Made by a program: the position numbers and the translations under genes. Under the pieces are notes generated by a model. That model ran no database searches. It was not told the DNA's origin and worked only from the letters and a program-made list of their open reading frames with translations. Shown one piece after another: positions 41,693 through 53,723 of a stretch of DNA of 64,000 nucleotides; the stretch's first letter is position 1, and every line of letters begins with the position of its first letter. The stretch spans positions 1-64,000 of the forward strand of contig WHVA01000043.1 of the NCBI GenBank assembly GCA_015179125.1, in the 5' to 3' direction. The stretch comes from Gautieria morchelliformis. Taxonomy: Eukaryota > Basidiomycota > Agaricomycetes > Gomphales > Gomphaceae.

Positions 41693-44600
41693 ACTTCCGA
41701 CATGCAACATTCCGACAATTCCGCTCCGCCTTTTCGACGGGTCTTCCAACACGGCAATTTCCCAAGTCGTGGACCTGTCTATCCATTTCGCTACTGGGGA
41801 CAACCATGAAGTTACGTTTTACGTTACTCCGCTAGATGCTAGCTGTTCCGTTGTACTAGGACACAATTGGCTCACCCGATATAATCCGTCGATTAACTGG
41901 GCATTGGGTCAGATACAGTTCGGTACCCCGGATCAACTTCCGTCTATTCCAACGTCGTCCGCAAAGATGGCTCAGGCCTCTTCTGCATCTCCGCTCGTGG
42001 ATTCAGTTCCGCACTCCGGTCCCGCTTTAGCACCTCCGTCCCTCGAAGCTCCTCAAATTGCGCTCGTTTCCGCCACCGCTTTCCGCGTATTGCAACGGCA
42101 AGAAGACACGACCGTTTTCCAGCTTCACCTTTCCGATTCAGCTTCAGTCAAGGCTCGTTCCGCCTCGACTTCCACTCCGGTCGACATGAGCTCAGTTCCG
42201 GAAGAATATCGTGACTTACCGGACGTGTTCAACAAGGCCAAAGCTGACAAACCTGCTGAACATCGACCTTACGATTTGAAGATAGATTTGGAAGAAGGAG
42301 CATCTCCGCCCCTTGGACCGATCTACTCCCTTTCGCAAAGTGAACTCCAAACTCTCCACGAGTTCGTCGATGAACATCTCAACATGGGCTTTATCTGCCC
42401 TTCGCTGTCTCCGCACGGCGCTCCGGTCCTTTTCGTCAAGAACAAGGATGGATCTCTCCGCCTCTGCGTCAATTTCCGCGGACTCAATGCCCTCACTAAG
42501 AAGGACAAATATCCGCTTCCGCGCATTTCCGACCTCCTCGACACCCCCCGCAGGGCGAAGATCTACACCAAAATCGACCTCCGGCACGCTTATCACCTTG
42601 TCCGCATCCGGAAAGGTGACGAGTGGAAAACCACTTTCCGCACCCGCTACGGTGCTTTTGAGTGGGTTGTCATGCCTTTTGGTCTAACCAATGCTCCCGC
42701 CGTTTGTCAGCGATTCATGAACGACATATTTTCCGACCTCCTCGACGTATGCGTCCTAGTCTACATTGATGACATCCTCATCTATTGCGACACACCGGAA
42801 AAACATCGGGAACATGTCCGCGAAGTACTCCGCCGTCTCGGCAAACACCATCTCTACGCAAAAGCAGAGAAATGCGAATGGCACCGCGACACGGTCGAAT
42901 ACCTCGGCTACATCCTCTCTCCAACAGGTCTTACCATGGCAGAGGACAAAGTCAAGGCAATTCATGAATGGCCGGAACCCCGACGTGTTAAGGATGTGCA
43001 GTCCTTCCTTGGCTTCGCCAATTTTTACCGACGTTTCATTTATAACTTTTCCGACATTACTGTTCCGCTCACGCGTCTCACCAGGAAGGGTGCCCCATGG
43101 AATTTCACTCCGGAATGCCGTTCCGCATTTGAAGCCCTCAAAGCGGCCTTCACTACGGCTCCTATACTCGGTTTCTGGATTCCAGATGCCCAACTTGTAC
43201 TCGAAACCGACGCTTCCGACTATGCGCTAGCCGCCATTCTTTCCATCATTTCCCCTGACGACGGAGAAATTAATCCGATCGCCTTTCATTCCCGCACCTT
43301 TTCCGCCCCGGAACTCAACTACGACATCCACGATAAGGAACTACTTGCGATTTTCGAAGCCTTCAAAATTTGGAGACACTACCTTGAAGGTCCAACCTAT
43401 CCGATCGACGTTGTAACGGATCATAAGAACCTTGAGTCTTTTGCAACTACTAAGATTTTGACTCGCCGTCAAGTCTGCTGGTCCGAATACCTCTCACAGT
43501 TCAACATGGTGATCCGCTTCCGCCCCGGAAAGCTTGGAGCAAAACCCGACGCGCTCACTAGACGTTGGGACGTCTACCCAAAAGAGGGAAGTAGCGACTA
43601 TGCCAGCGTTAATCCACACAATTTCCGCCCAGTATTCTCTACTGAGCAACTGGCATCGTCCCTGCATGCCACAGCATTGCAGTTTCCGCTACTCCGCGCC
43701 ACAATCATTACGGACACCGAGTCTCTCCATTCCGACATCTGTTCCGCACTCCGTTCCGACCCCATCTCCGTAGCCCACCTCAATGACCCCATCAGTCCTG
43801 GATGGTCCCTCGATTCTGACGGATTTCTCCGGTACAAGTCCCGGATTTACGTTCCGGATACCAACGATCTACGACTTCGCGTACTCCAGCAAAGCCACGA
43901 TCATCCGCTCTCAGGACACCAAGGCCAGAACAAAACCCTCGACATAATCCGACGTACCTATACTTGGCCTCTCCTCCGCACGATGGTCCAAGACTACTGC
44001 AAGTCATGCACCACCTGTATGCGAGCCAAGCCTCAACGTCACAACCCTACGGCCTCTTGAAGCAACTTCCGATCCTGGAACAACCGTGGAATTCGATATC
44101 CATGGATTTCATTGAGAAACTTCCTAAGTCATCTGGCACGATACCATTCTAGTAATCGTTGAACGCCTTACAAAGCAGTCCATCTTTATTCCGACATACG
44201 ACACCATCACTTCCACCCAACTCGCACAACTCTTCGTACTCCACGTCTTTTCCAAGCACGGAATTCCTTCCCATGTCACTTCCGACCGTGGATCAGAATT
44301 CGTGTCCTCCTTTTTCCACACGCTCGGCAAGGCTCTCGACATGAAGCTCCACTTCACTTCCAGTTATCACCCCGAAGGAGACGGACAAACGGAATGTACT
44401 AATCAGACCCTTGAACAGTATCTCCGCGTCTATTGCAACTACCAACATAGCAATTGGTCCGACCTTCTTCCACTCGCGGAATTTGCCTACAACAATGCGC
44501 CTTCTGCGACCACCGGAATTTCACCCTTTTACGCCAACAAGGGCTACCACCCGAATCTCGCCATCCACCCTGAACACGACCTCGCCTCTGCCAGAGCCCG

Positions 44601-45180
44601 AGATTTCGTTGTGGAACTTGACGACCTTCACCAGCACCTCCGAGAGAACATTACCGCTGCCCAGAAGAGATATCAAACTTCCGCCGATCGGAAACGCCTT
44701 CCGCAACCGGCATTCGAGATTGGCGACAAAGTCTTTGTCAAAGCTGAAAACTTCCGCACCACTCGCCCCTTGAAGAAGCTCTCTGAAAAATACCTTGGTC
44801 CTTACGAGATCATCGCTAAGGCCGGCAGTCGTTCTTTCACTCTCAGACTTCCTGACAATATGCGCGCAGTACACCCGGTATTCCATGTCTCCATGCTTGA
44901 GCCAGCAGTTCCGAATACAATTCCGAATCGAGAACAACCTCCACCTCCGCCAGTCGTCATCGACGGAGAACCGGAATATGAGATCTCGGAAATTCTCAAC
45001 TCCAAGCTCGACAGACGATACCGCTGCCAACTCCAGTACCTAGTCAAGTGGGCAGGCTATGAAAACACCGATGAAGAGACCTCGTGGATTTCCGCCACGG
45101 AACTAGACCACGCCTCTGACCTCGTCGCTGATTTCCACAAGTCATACCCTGATAAGCCTGGCCCCATTTCCGCGCCTTAG
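41480..45180 (+). pseudogene. pol: F1-D pol, broken by three small deletions
   Basis: Linker, protease DSGSTHCFLDSD (41640-41675), RT with YIDDILIYC (about 42763-42790), RNase H DASDYALAAI and DHKNLESF, integrase CKSCTTCMRAK, SDRGSEF and YHPEGDGQTE, C-terminal chromodomain LVKWAGYENTDEETSW, stop 45178-45180. Against copy A there is a 4-nt deletion near 41585 (TCTCTCTCTG shortened) between the frameshift site and protease, and single or double deletions near 44044 and 44137 in integrase. The long open part is 41553-44060; the end reopens at 44302. Confidence 0.93.
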
Positions 45181-45310
45181 TCATTTCCGACCTCTTTTCC
45201 GACACCCATTCCTTTCTTACAGTTCTCAAATCATTGTTAAAATCCGATTACATTTCCGTTATGCTAATTTCCGACACTTCAAGAAAAATATTACAAGTCA
45301 CCCTGACACC

Positions 45311-46556
45311 CTACTCCTCCCTCATTGTCTCCGCCTCAACCTCTTCTTCCGCTTCCGGCTCTTTTTCCGCCTCTCCTACCTCCACACTCACCAACTCCGT
45401 TTCCACCCTTTCCCTCCTTTCCGTCCCCCCACTCGGACCCGCTTCCGCCCCAATTCCCTGCTCCCGCAGCCGCACGTCCATTCGGTCCCGGACCAGGTCA
45501 TTCCGCCACCGCATTTCCCGCGTTAACTGTTCCAGGACTGTGGACATAACAGTCATCTGGTTCTGAATCGATAGAACCTGATGCTGCTGAACCTCGGCCA
45601 TATCAATCATTATGTCCCGGATCTCGCGTTGCTGTTCCCGCATGGCCCTCAGCGACCCGGAAATGTCAAGGAGCGGATAGGACATTGTAAAACGGTTCAA
45701 AACCGCCTGTCCCGATTTCCCGGTCACCGGAAAAGATTCCTCGGCCCTCCCTCTGCTCAGTCCCGGTTCCGACTTCGGATTCGACTCCTCAACCTTCTGT
45801 TTCTTTCGCTCCAGCCTCGAAGCACACCCGTCCACAACGCAGCGTCTCTTCTTGTCACGGCACTGATCGCACGAAGTTTCCCGTGGGTTACTCGACCACG
45901 TGCAATCCAACCCCTTAGACTCGCATGGGTCGCAAGGAGCCTTTTCCTCCTCATCGCCGTCCCACATTTTCTGCTTCTTAGTCGCGGGATTTTCCGGTCC
46001 TAGTTCACGCAGCTCCAACATCCGATTCAACTTGTCCTTTCGAGCCTTCTGGAATGCGTCCGCCCGACGTTTCCGTTCCGCCACAAGGTTCACCGGAGTA
46101 GCAATTTCCTTTTGTTTCCCTTTTCCTTCGGGAGACAGTGTACTTTCCGCCAAACTTTCCGAGTCTGATTCTGACTCATCCTGAACATTATTCTGGAAGA
46201 ACTTTTAGTTGATTCAAGAACTTTTCCACCGGACATTCCCGACTCACCTGGTCCTTTTCCGCCTTCTCCGCAGCAGCTTTCTCCACAGCAGCCTTCTCTG
46301 CAGCAGCCTTGTCCGCAGCAGCTTTCCGTGCCGCGTTCCGTCTCCATTTCTCTTCACGAACGCGCTCCTCCTCCTCACAGCGCTCGCATTCCTTCCTCTC
46401 CTGTTCCTTCCGCTCCTTCTCCCGACGTTCCTTCTCTTTCCGTGCAGTTTCCTCAGCCTCGCATTTTTCGGCCAGTTCCTTTTGCGTGAGCATATCAGCG
46501 AAATGCTGTTTCATCTCGGCACTCGTCATCTTGGAGAAGTCGATTGGAGCACTCAT
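45311..46556 (-). CDS. antisense Zn2Cys6 zinc-cluster protein of F1-D, intact (392 aa)
   Basis: Best copy of the extra gene. Exon 1 46556-46248 (103 codons): MSAPIDFSKMTSAEMKQHF then about 75 residues of E/K/R/A coiled coil. Intron 46247-46181, 67 nt, CAG/GTGAGTCGG to TGTTCAG/GAT, phase 0. Exon 2 46180-45311: acidic-Ser start DESESDSES, basic stretch AERKRR, then Cys at residues 186, 189, 196, 207, 210, 217 with RDKKRR before the last Cys, as in fungal Zn2Cys6 DNA-binding domains. Then KKQKVEE, a helical region IQNQMTVMSTVLEQL and an acidic tail ending MREE. It has no role in any known gypsy cycle. Convergent with pol (130 bp between stops); its start lies 123 bp inside the 3' LTR, which may supply an antisense promoter. 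Confidence 0.85.
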
Positions 46557-46679
46557 GTTGGATTGGAAAGAAGACGTGTTTGTTCCTCAGCCTATTTTTT
46601 TTAGACTCCGACGTGTCTGTTCACAGGTCACGTGATCCGACCTGTGGTCTCGCGGGGCTCGACCTTAGAAGGGAGATAC

Positions 46680-47328
46680 TGTCACGACCGCTCATTTCCG
46701 ACTTCCGATCTTCAGTTCCGCGACACTTTCCGCCCCTCCAATATTTCCAACATTCCGCCCATTGTTCTATTCCCTTGTTCTTTCGACTCTATTACTCGGA
46801 CCCACCGGACCCGTTTCATCGTTCATCAAAACCACATATCCGGTCACCCTTGTAATTCGTTGTCAGATATGTTTTCCCGACCCCTTGTTCTTTGCCATTG
46901 TTCTACCTTACCCTGAACCCCCCTTGTAGTCCCATTGTTCCCAATAGTTAGTTCCCACGCATTGTCTACTCGACTTCCGCTTCCCCCGGAATTTGCTTAG
47001 TACTACCCCATTACCTGTTGACTCAGCTCTTTGTATAAAAGCCTGTCATGTATGTCTCTTATTCTGAAATCAGATAATCACCTTCGATACTTGATTTCCT
47101 TCGCTCCATCTCCTGTTCTTAGCACAGCGAGTCTAGCAAGATCTCAGTCCCTCTGCCTTCCGTCTTCCGCTTTCTGACCCAAGTTCCGACCAACCTTTGG
47201 TTCAGTACTTTCCGAATTCCGACTCAGTTCCGAAATACTTAGGACAATAGTTCATCGGGGGCGCAACCTACAAGTTGAAGCCGCCGTCCTTTCCAGTTCC
47301 GACTTAGTGGAAATCTCAATATGTAACA
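46680..47328 (+). repeat. F1 3' LTR of copy D (649 bp)
   Basis: Same length as the 5' LTR. TATAAAA at 47034-47040. Preceded by AGAAGGGAGATAC. Confidence 0.95.
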
Positions 47329-47333
47329 CATGC

Positions 47334-47593
47334 ATAGAAGGAACGTTCAAGTGATAACAGATGTTTTCTGGCTACCGTAACATACATGCGGTGCTAGCTA
47401 CTTATACTATAATGTCAATGAGTACCAGGATTCAAGATAATAGAGAAATGGGTTGAAACATTGCATGTAGACAAGGGGAAGGCTACATGCAGCTATTGTG
47501 GAGTATTAGTGATGTAGATGGTGTTTTCAGCAACAAGTATTCAAGCTACAATTATGGGAGACCATACAAAGCACCTGTCAATAAGATGGGGGG
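47334..47593. other. 260 bp without recognisable gene
   Basis: Flank between F1-D and an F5 LTR. Nothing recognised. Confidence 0.6.
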
Positions 47594-48477
47594 TGTCATG
47601 ACCGGTTTATTTCTCCTACCGCGCTACCTCCATGTTCCCCCTCGTCACTCCCTAGCATCTTCGTCAGAGTTCGCCGCACCTACCGACCACTCCTCCTCTA
47701 CGTCCACTCTACTCGCTGTTCGCCCCATCCTCTGAACCGCTATTCACTGCTCGCGCATTTCGCCAGCAGGCATGCCATCAAATATGATCGATACCATTCA
47801 CCCAGCATGATGGTTCATCATTAGCTCCATCATCTTCTTAATCCAACCCCATTGGGTGTTCATATGGCCAATGTGTGTTCGCAGGGCGTCCCTTCCATAG
47901 GTCGTGCGGGATCAACCCAGTAGACAAAGAGTCCGTGCAGGGTAGCATGTATGCGGGTCCCAAGACATGGTTTTGTCCATAAGTGACTTCGCCCCCTTTT
48001 ACTCTCCGTCGTTGCATGTTCGCATTCTTCCCTCACTCTATTGTATGTTTATTCCATCTAATTAGTATCATGACCGCACACCCCTATCCGACCCTAACTC
48101 ACGACGGCCTCTTTCCTATTCGCTAATACCTTGTGAGCATTCGATATAAGTAGTTTACATTCGCATGTATATTCTCCAGTTCAATTATCATACGTCGTTT
48201 ATCTTGTGCAGCTTTGACCTCGCCGTGGTCATCATCTTAAGCCTTCTCTTGGAGATTCCCATCTTCGACCAGCAGAGGACTTAGGCATCACTGGTGAGTT
48301 CTCATACTTCATCTTCGTTACCTTAGCCTTCGAACCATTTTCTGTGCTGTTGGTGAAGGGCTCCGAAGGAGCACCTTCGCCAGTGAAGGGATTGTCGACA
48401 CCTCTGTGTTCGTTCCGATCGCCCTTGCCGTGTTTGGCAACCGATCTTCGCTGTTCGCGCCATGTACCATAGCCATG
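47594..48477 (+). repeat. F5 LTR, right part missing or diverged
   Basis: Starts TGTCATGACCGG and follows the F5 LTR at 16825 through the CATTCGATATAAGTAG region to about 48390, then diverges before the F1 solo LTR. Rich in TTCGC. Confidence 0.75.
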
Positions 48478-49125
48478 TGTTACGTATCGAGATTTCCACT
48501 AAGTCAGAACTGGAAAGGACAGCGGCTTCAACTTGTAAGTTGCGCCCCCAATGAACTATTGTCCTAAGTATTTCGGAACTGAGTCGGAAGTCGGAAAGTA
48601 CTGAACTAGAGGTTGGTCGGAACTTGAGTCGGAACTGAGGCGGAAGGCGGAGAGACTGAGGTCTTGCTAGACTCGCTGTACTAAGACCAGGAGATGGAGC
48701 GAAGGAAATCAAGTATCGAAGGTGATTATCTGATTGCAGAATAACAGACATACATGAGAGGCTTTTATACAAAGAGCTGAGACAACAGGTAATGGGGTAG
48801 TGCTAAGCAAATTCCGGGGGAAGCGGAAGTTGAGTAGACAATGCCTGGGAACTAACTAATTGGGAACAATGGGACTACAAGGGGGGTTCAGGGTAAGGTA
48901 GAACAATGGCAAAGAACAAGGGGTCGGGGAAAACATGTCTGACAATGAACTACAAGGGTGACCGGATATGTGATCTTGATAAACGATGAGGCGGGTCTGG
49001 TGGGTCCGAGTAATAGAGTCGAAAGAACAAGGGAATAGAACAATGGGCGGAATGTCAGAAATATCAGAGGGGCGGAAAGTGTCGCGGAACTGAAGGTCAG
49101 AAGTCGGAAATGAACGGTCGTAACA
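48478..49125 (-). repeat. F1 solo LTR (648 bp) with 5-bp TSD
   Basis: TGTTACGTATCGAG to GGTCGTAACA, flanked by CCATG at 48473-48477 and 49126-49130. Product of LTR-LTR recombination. Confidence 0.95.
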
Positions 49126-49233
49126 CCATGCCGTCAAAGCACGATCGACGTCTTTGGACCAACTTGGCTGTCATCTCTGGGCCTATCACCTCCTCTGCTC
49201 AACCCTCTTTCAATGATGTTCCTATGATCAGAT

Positions 49234-50804
49234 TGTCATGACTTGTGTATTTCCTGCACCTGTTACGATACGATCCGTCGTAAGGTTGACCGAGGTCGGG
49301 AGCGAAGCCCAAGGTAAGGTCCGAGGTCACGAGGCGAGGTTTGGATGGGGAAGTCGGAGAGGGACTTGGCTTCAGCTTATGTGCTGCGCCGACCCTACGC
49401 ACGAGTCCCAACTTTGGAGGCAAACGAATAAGAGGCGAGGTTTGGCTTTAAGAGGCGAGGCATAGAAACTAGCTAAGGATCGAAGGGATACGATAGTTGA
49501 TTTTCAGACTGAGGAGTAGGAATGCATACAAGGGGGTTATATACAGGCGAGGGTGCGAGTCAGGGGCGAACATATTAGTGGAGGTCAGGGCGAGGTCAGG
49601 AGGCCGAGGTCAGGGCGAGGTAATATACGAATGATGCGTGATGGAGCGGAATCAGTAACTAAGGGGATACGGGCATGGGATCAAGGTCGGATATGAACTC
49701 AAGCTCGGGCTCGGGCTCAGGCGCGGATATGGATCATATGTACTTGGGCACGAATATCACACGGCTCGGGCTCGGAAGAAGGTTTTACCGGTAAGTAACC
49801 GGCCAAAGGCCGGGTTCTTACAGCACCTTGTTATCCCTGTTTCCCCTTTCGCCACTCCTCCCCCATGTTTGCTCGGCTTCACCCTCCACCTCGACCACTC
49901 CTCCCCTATTTCATCTCTGTTCACCCTTCCTCACATTTCGCCGAACAGCCATGGGCTGCTCGCATCATGCACCAGCAGGCACACCATCAAAACACGATCG
50001 ACATCCCTACCCGGCATAATGGCTCGTCAGTAGCTCCATCAGCTTCTCGATCCAACCCCCTTTTGGTGTTCATATGAGCAGGGTGCGTTCGCAGGATGTC
50101 CTACCCATAGGTCATGTGGGATCAACCCAGTAGATGAAGAACCCGTGCAGGGCGGTGTATATGTGGGCCCCAAGACATGATTTCATACATAGGTGCCTTC
50201 ACCACCTTTACTCTCCGTCATTTCATGTTCTCCCTCTTCTCTCACTCTATTGTATGTTTATTTCATCTATGTTGTATCACGACTGCGCACCCCTATCCAA
50301 CCCTGACTCGTGACGGCCTCTTTCCTATTCACTGATACCTTACAAGCATTCGATATAAGTAGTTTGCATTCACATGTATATTCCCCAGTTCAATTATCAT
50401 ACGTCGTCCATCTTGTGCAAATTTGACCTCACTGTGATCATCGTCTTGAGCCTTCTCTTGGAGATTTCTATCTTCGACCAGAAGAGGACTTAGGCATCAC
50501 TGGTGAGTTCTCATACTTCAACTTTGTTACCTTAGCCTTCAAACTATTTTCTGCGCTGTCGGCGAAGGGATTGTCAATACTTAGACAGCCCTTCCGTGAC
50601 ACCTTGCACGTTACATCGTCAAGTGCCACGGGCTATTTTGCTACGACTGTAGACAGGGTGAGCTCCGTTCGGGCAACCCTCTTATCTTGTGAACATTTAT
50701 TGGTTCACCTATTCGCCAAACGGCATACTTATTCGCACAAGTTATTCGGGCATTCGCTGCGTTCACTAATGCACAATATTAACGCCTAAAAATCAATCTT
50801 GACA
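49234..50804 (+). repeat. F5 LTR split by an F3 solo LTR
   Basis: TGTCATGACTTG (49234) up to 49260, then resuming at 49828 and ending CAATCTTGACA at 50804. Matches the F5 LTR at 16825 along most of its length. No target duplication (CAGAT against CATAC). Confidence 0.82.
49261..49822 (-). repeat. F3 solo LTR (562 bp) with 5-bp TSD
   Basis: TGTTACGATACGATCC to CCGGGTTCTTACA, complement of the F3 LTR; flanked by GCACC at 49256-49260 and 49823-49827. Holds CGAGG and GGCTCGGGCTCGGG repeats. Confidence 0.95.
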
Positions 50805-51177
50805 CATACCACATGACGTGCCAGCAACGACACAGAATTTTGGCCTAGGATATTTCCAAGGTGCATTGCTTCTTCGAAGCAACCACCACCACCATCATCT
50901 TTTAATGAAGATAATGCCAGCCAAAGAGGGCATGGACATTGATCAACATCTGCAGCACAGTTGACAGCCCGCAAGCAGGGGGCTACGGACATCCTCCAAG
51001 CACTGGCCACCACGTCCACTGGGTGATCCTAGAGTGGGAGGATGGCCCGGCAATAATCCACCTAGATGGTTGCAACATATGCACAATGTATGCAGTGCAC
51101 TTGAGGGCTGCAACCAGCACCCATTGAGTGAGGCTGACAGACAAAGATGTGAGTGAGGCCATTCACATGGCCTGGTA
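50805..51177. other. 373 bp without recognised gene
   Basis: Contains a short (CCA)n tract near 50881 but no convincing gene. It may be 5' to the unidentified ORF. Confidence 0.5.
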
Positions 51178-51885
51178 TTGGTTCCCAAGTCGGTCACACA
51201 TGCCAGCAAGGTGGACATCCAGCATGACTTCCATGACCTCAAGAATGATGTCAGAGACATGAAAAACATGGTCAGAGATTGCGACAACATGGTCGACACT
51301 GAGCACACAAAAACAAAGGACCTGGAGGAGCAGCTTCAAGCCCTCCAGTCCACACATGCGGCCTCCAAGAGGCTGCAGCCAGACCCAGCTGCCCAACCAG
51401 CAGGCTGGTTCAGCTGGCCCATCCTCTCACATGATGGTGCCCCTGCCATCACACACCGCCCCAGTGCTGGCCGCTCAGATCTCCACTGTGGGCAACAATG
51501 CTGGGCCTGTGCCAGGCCTCTCAGCCCAGATCACCAGCCCCCCCTCCACGTCAGTGGAGGGGCGGAGCCTGCCACCAGAAGCGATGCACTACAAATGCTC
51601 AGGTGGATGGGGGTCAGACACCTCCACCTTCAGGTTTTATGACCCCGACCAGGCTCAGCATGTCACTGACCAGCCCAAGCAGAAGTGCAAGAAATTGCAT
51701 GGCATTCACAACACCCACAACAGCCTAGCTGTTGCTAAGGAGCACATGACCAATGTGTACCTGGCCGAGTCATTATCACACATGACCAGCGACCCCATGC
51801 TGCGATGGCAGCTGCCCACTGTCAAGGCCCATTACATCGGTCCACATGTGGACTTGCCTCTAGTGGCAGGACCAGTTCATCTTCC

Positions 51886-52446
51886 TGTAAGGACCCGGCC
51901 TTTGGCCGGCTACTTACCGGTAGAACCTTCTTCCGAGCCCGAGCCTTGTGATATTCATGCCCGAGTACATATGATACTTATCCGTGCCCGAGCCCGAGCC
52001 CGAGCTTGAACTCATATCCGACCTTGATCCCATGCCCGTATCCCCCTTAGTTACTGATTCCGCTCCATCACGCATCATTCGTATATTACCTCGCCCTGAC
52101 CTCGGTCTCCTGACCCCGCCCTGACCTCCACTAATCCGTTCGCCCCTGACTCGCACCTCGTCCGTATATAACCCCCTTGTATGCATTCCTACTCCTCAGT
52201 CTGAAAATCAACTATCGTGTCCCTTCGATCCCTAGCTAGTTTCTACGCCTCGCCTCTTAAGCCAGAACCTCGCCTCTTATTCGTTTACCTCCGAAATTGG
52301 GACTCGTGCGTAGGGTCGGCGCAGCACATAAGCTGAAGCCAAGTCCCTCTCCGACTTCCCCATCCAAACCTCGCCCTGTAACCTCGGACCTTGACTCGGG
52401 TTTCGTCCCGACCTCGGTCAACCTTACGACGGATCGTATCGTAACA
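51886..52446 (+). repeat. F3 5' LTR (561 bp)
   Basis: TGTAAGGACCCGGCC to CGTATCGTAACA. GCCCGA hexamer run near 51984-52005; TATATAA at 52165-52171; CAGTCTGAAAAT at 52197-52208 pairs with the primer site. Confidence 0.95.
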
Positions 52447-52448
52447 GT

Positions 52449-52460
52449 ATTTTCAGACTG
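52449..52460 (+). promoter_or_regulatory. F3 self-primer binding site
   Basis: ATTTTCAGACTG starts 3 bp after the LTR and is the perfect 12-nt complement of 52197-52208, 32 bp after the TATA box. Geometry is the same as in F1 although the paired sequence differs. Confidence 0.8.
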
Positions 52461-52490
52461 CTTACACCCTACGTATCCCTTTTCTTCACG

Positions 52491-53723
52491 ATGTCCATGA
52501 TAACTCGTTCTCGCACCCTTCGGGGTATCTCAGAACAGCGACGTTTCTCGGAAGCCCCCGATGACTCACCCCCGTCCCCGGGGATACCCCTCGCAGACCC
52601 CGCCGAGCCTAGTAACAAAGGCAAAGGTAGGGCTAACCTCGGTGACCCTTCAGGTGATCCAGGTGATGGCTCTAGAAGTTCTGACAACGATCGGGACCTC
52701 CCCAACCTTCCGCCCGAGGACCTCGGTGACCTCGAGGACAACGAGCTTATGCGTCGAGTGTTCATCAAACTCACGAAACCTCGCGAATCCGAAGCATGAG
52801 CCAAGGTCAAGGAACCGGATAGTTATGACGGTACTGACCAAGCCAAGCTTCGCACTTTCTTCCTTCAATGTGTACTCAACTTCAGAGATCGCCCCACCGC
52901 GTTCAAGACTGGGGCCTCAACGGTGCAGTATGCTATTTCTTACCTGTCCGGCTCGGCTCTGCAATATTTCGAGCCGGCGATCCTCGGCGAAGTCCAACCC
53001 GAGCCAGATTGGCTCGAGGACTGGGACAGTTTCAAGGCCGAGCTCGAGCTTAACTTCGGCCCATACAACAATGCGGCCCAAGCCGAGATTGACCTCGAGA
53101 AGATCGTTATGAAAGAGCACCACAAGGCCGCGCGATTCTTTATCGATTTCGCCCGAGCTTCGACTCGGACTCAATGGAACGACGCGGCCCTCCGACACTT
53201 TGCCTATAAGGGCTTGGCCAAACGAATCAAGGACGACTTACTTCACTTCCCTCGATTCCGCAGCCTCGCCGAGCTTAGGAACTTCGCGCTGGAATGCGAT
53301 AGCCGTTACTGGGAGCGAAAGGAATACGACGCCATGATCAATGGTCGTAGCTCCCAGCCTGCACGCACCACTAATCAGTCCAGTAGCAATGCCACTAACA
53401 ACCACCAGTCTTCCAGTGGTTCCAATAACAATAAGAACCGCAACAAGACTAACAACAGCGGCAAGGGTTCCAACAACAACAACTCTTCGAACAACAAGAG
53501 CCAGCCCGACATTTCGAGCAAACTCGGGAAGGATGGCAAACTGCTTCCCGAGGAGCGCCAACGTCGGGTCGACCAAGGCCTTTGTCTGCTTTGCGGCACC
53601 AAAGGTCACGTCGTCAAGGACTGCCCGAAGAACAAGTCTACCAATAGTAGCGGTTCTAAAGGTCGGGCAACGAAGACCCCTAACGAGGGGACTTCGGCCT
53701 CCATTACGGAGGTGAAAAAATAG
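52491..53723 (+). pseudogene. gag: F3 gag (one internal TGA)
   Basis: Starts MSMITRSRTLRGISEQRRF. One frame to TAG at 53721-53723, broken by TGA at 52797-52799 (probably a former CGA or TGG before AKVKEPDSYDG). Capsid segment FLQCVLNFRDRPTAF and NFGPYNNAAQAEIDLEKIV; then an Asn/Ser/Lys-rich spacer; CCHC knuckle CLLCGTKGHVVKDC near 53581-53625. The start could alternatively be the ATG at 52497. If the TGA is a real mutation, this copy needs Gag from elsewhere. Confidence 0.88.
53714..53723 (+). promoter_or_regulatory. -1 frameshift site, gag-pol junction (F3)
   Basis: G-AAA-AAA then TAG. The -1 frame runs open through a linker into the protease (VDCGSSDCFI). Confidence 0.75.

Larger units (their letters stand above)
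39397..47328 (+). mobile_element. Ty3/gypsy element F1 copy D, full length with 5-bp TSD
   Basis: 7932 bp. Two 649-bp LTRs, target duplication CATGC at 39392-39396 and 47329-47333, self-primer site, gag, pol, convergent antisense Zn2Cys6 gene, purine tract. It is the reference copy for the family. LTRs differ at several sites, mostly CG against CA within TTCCG. Pol is broken but the antisense gene is intact. Confidence 0.96.
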
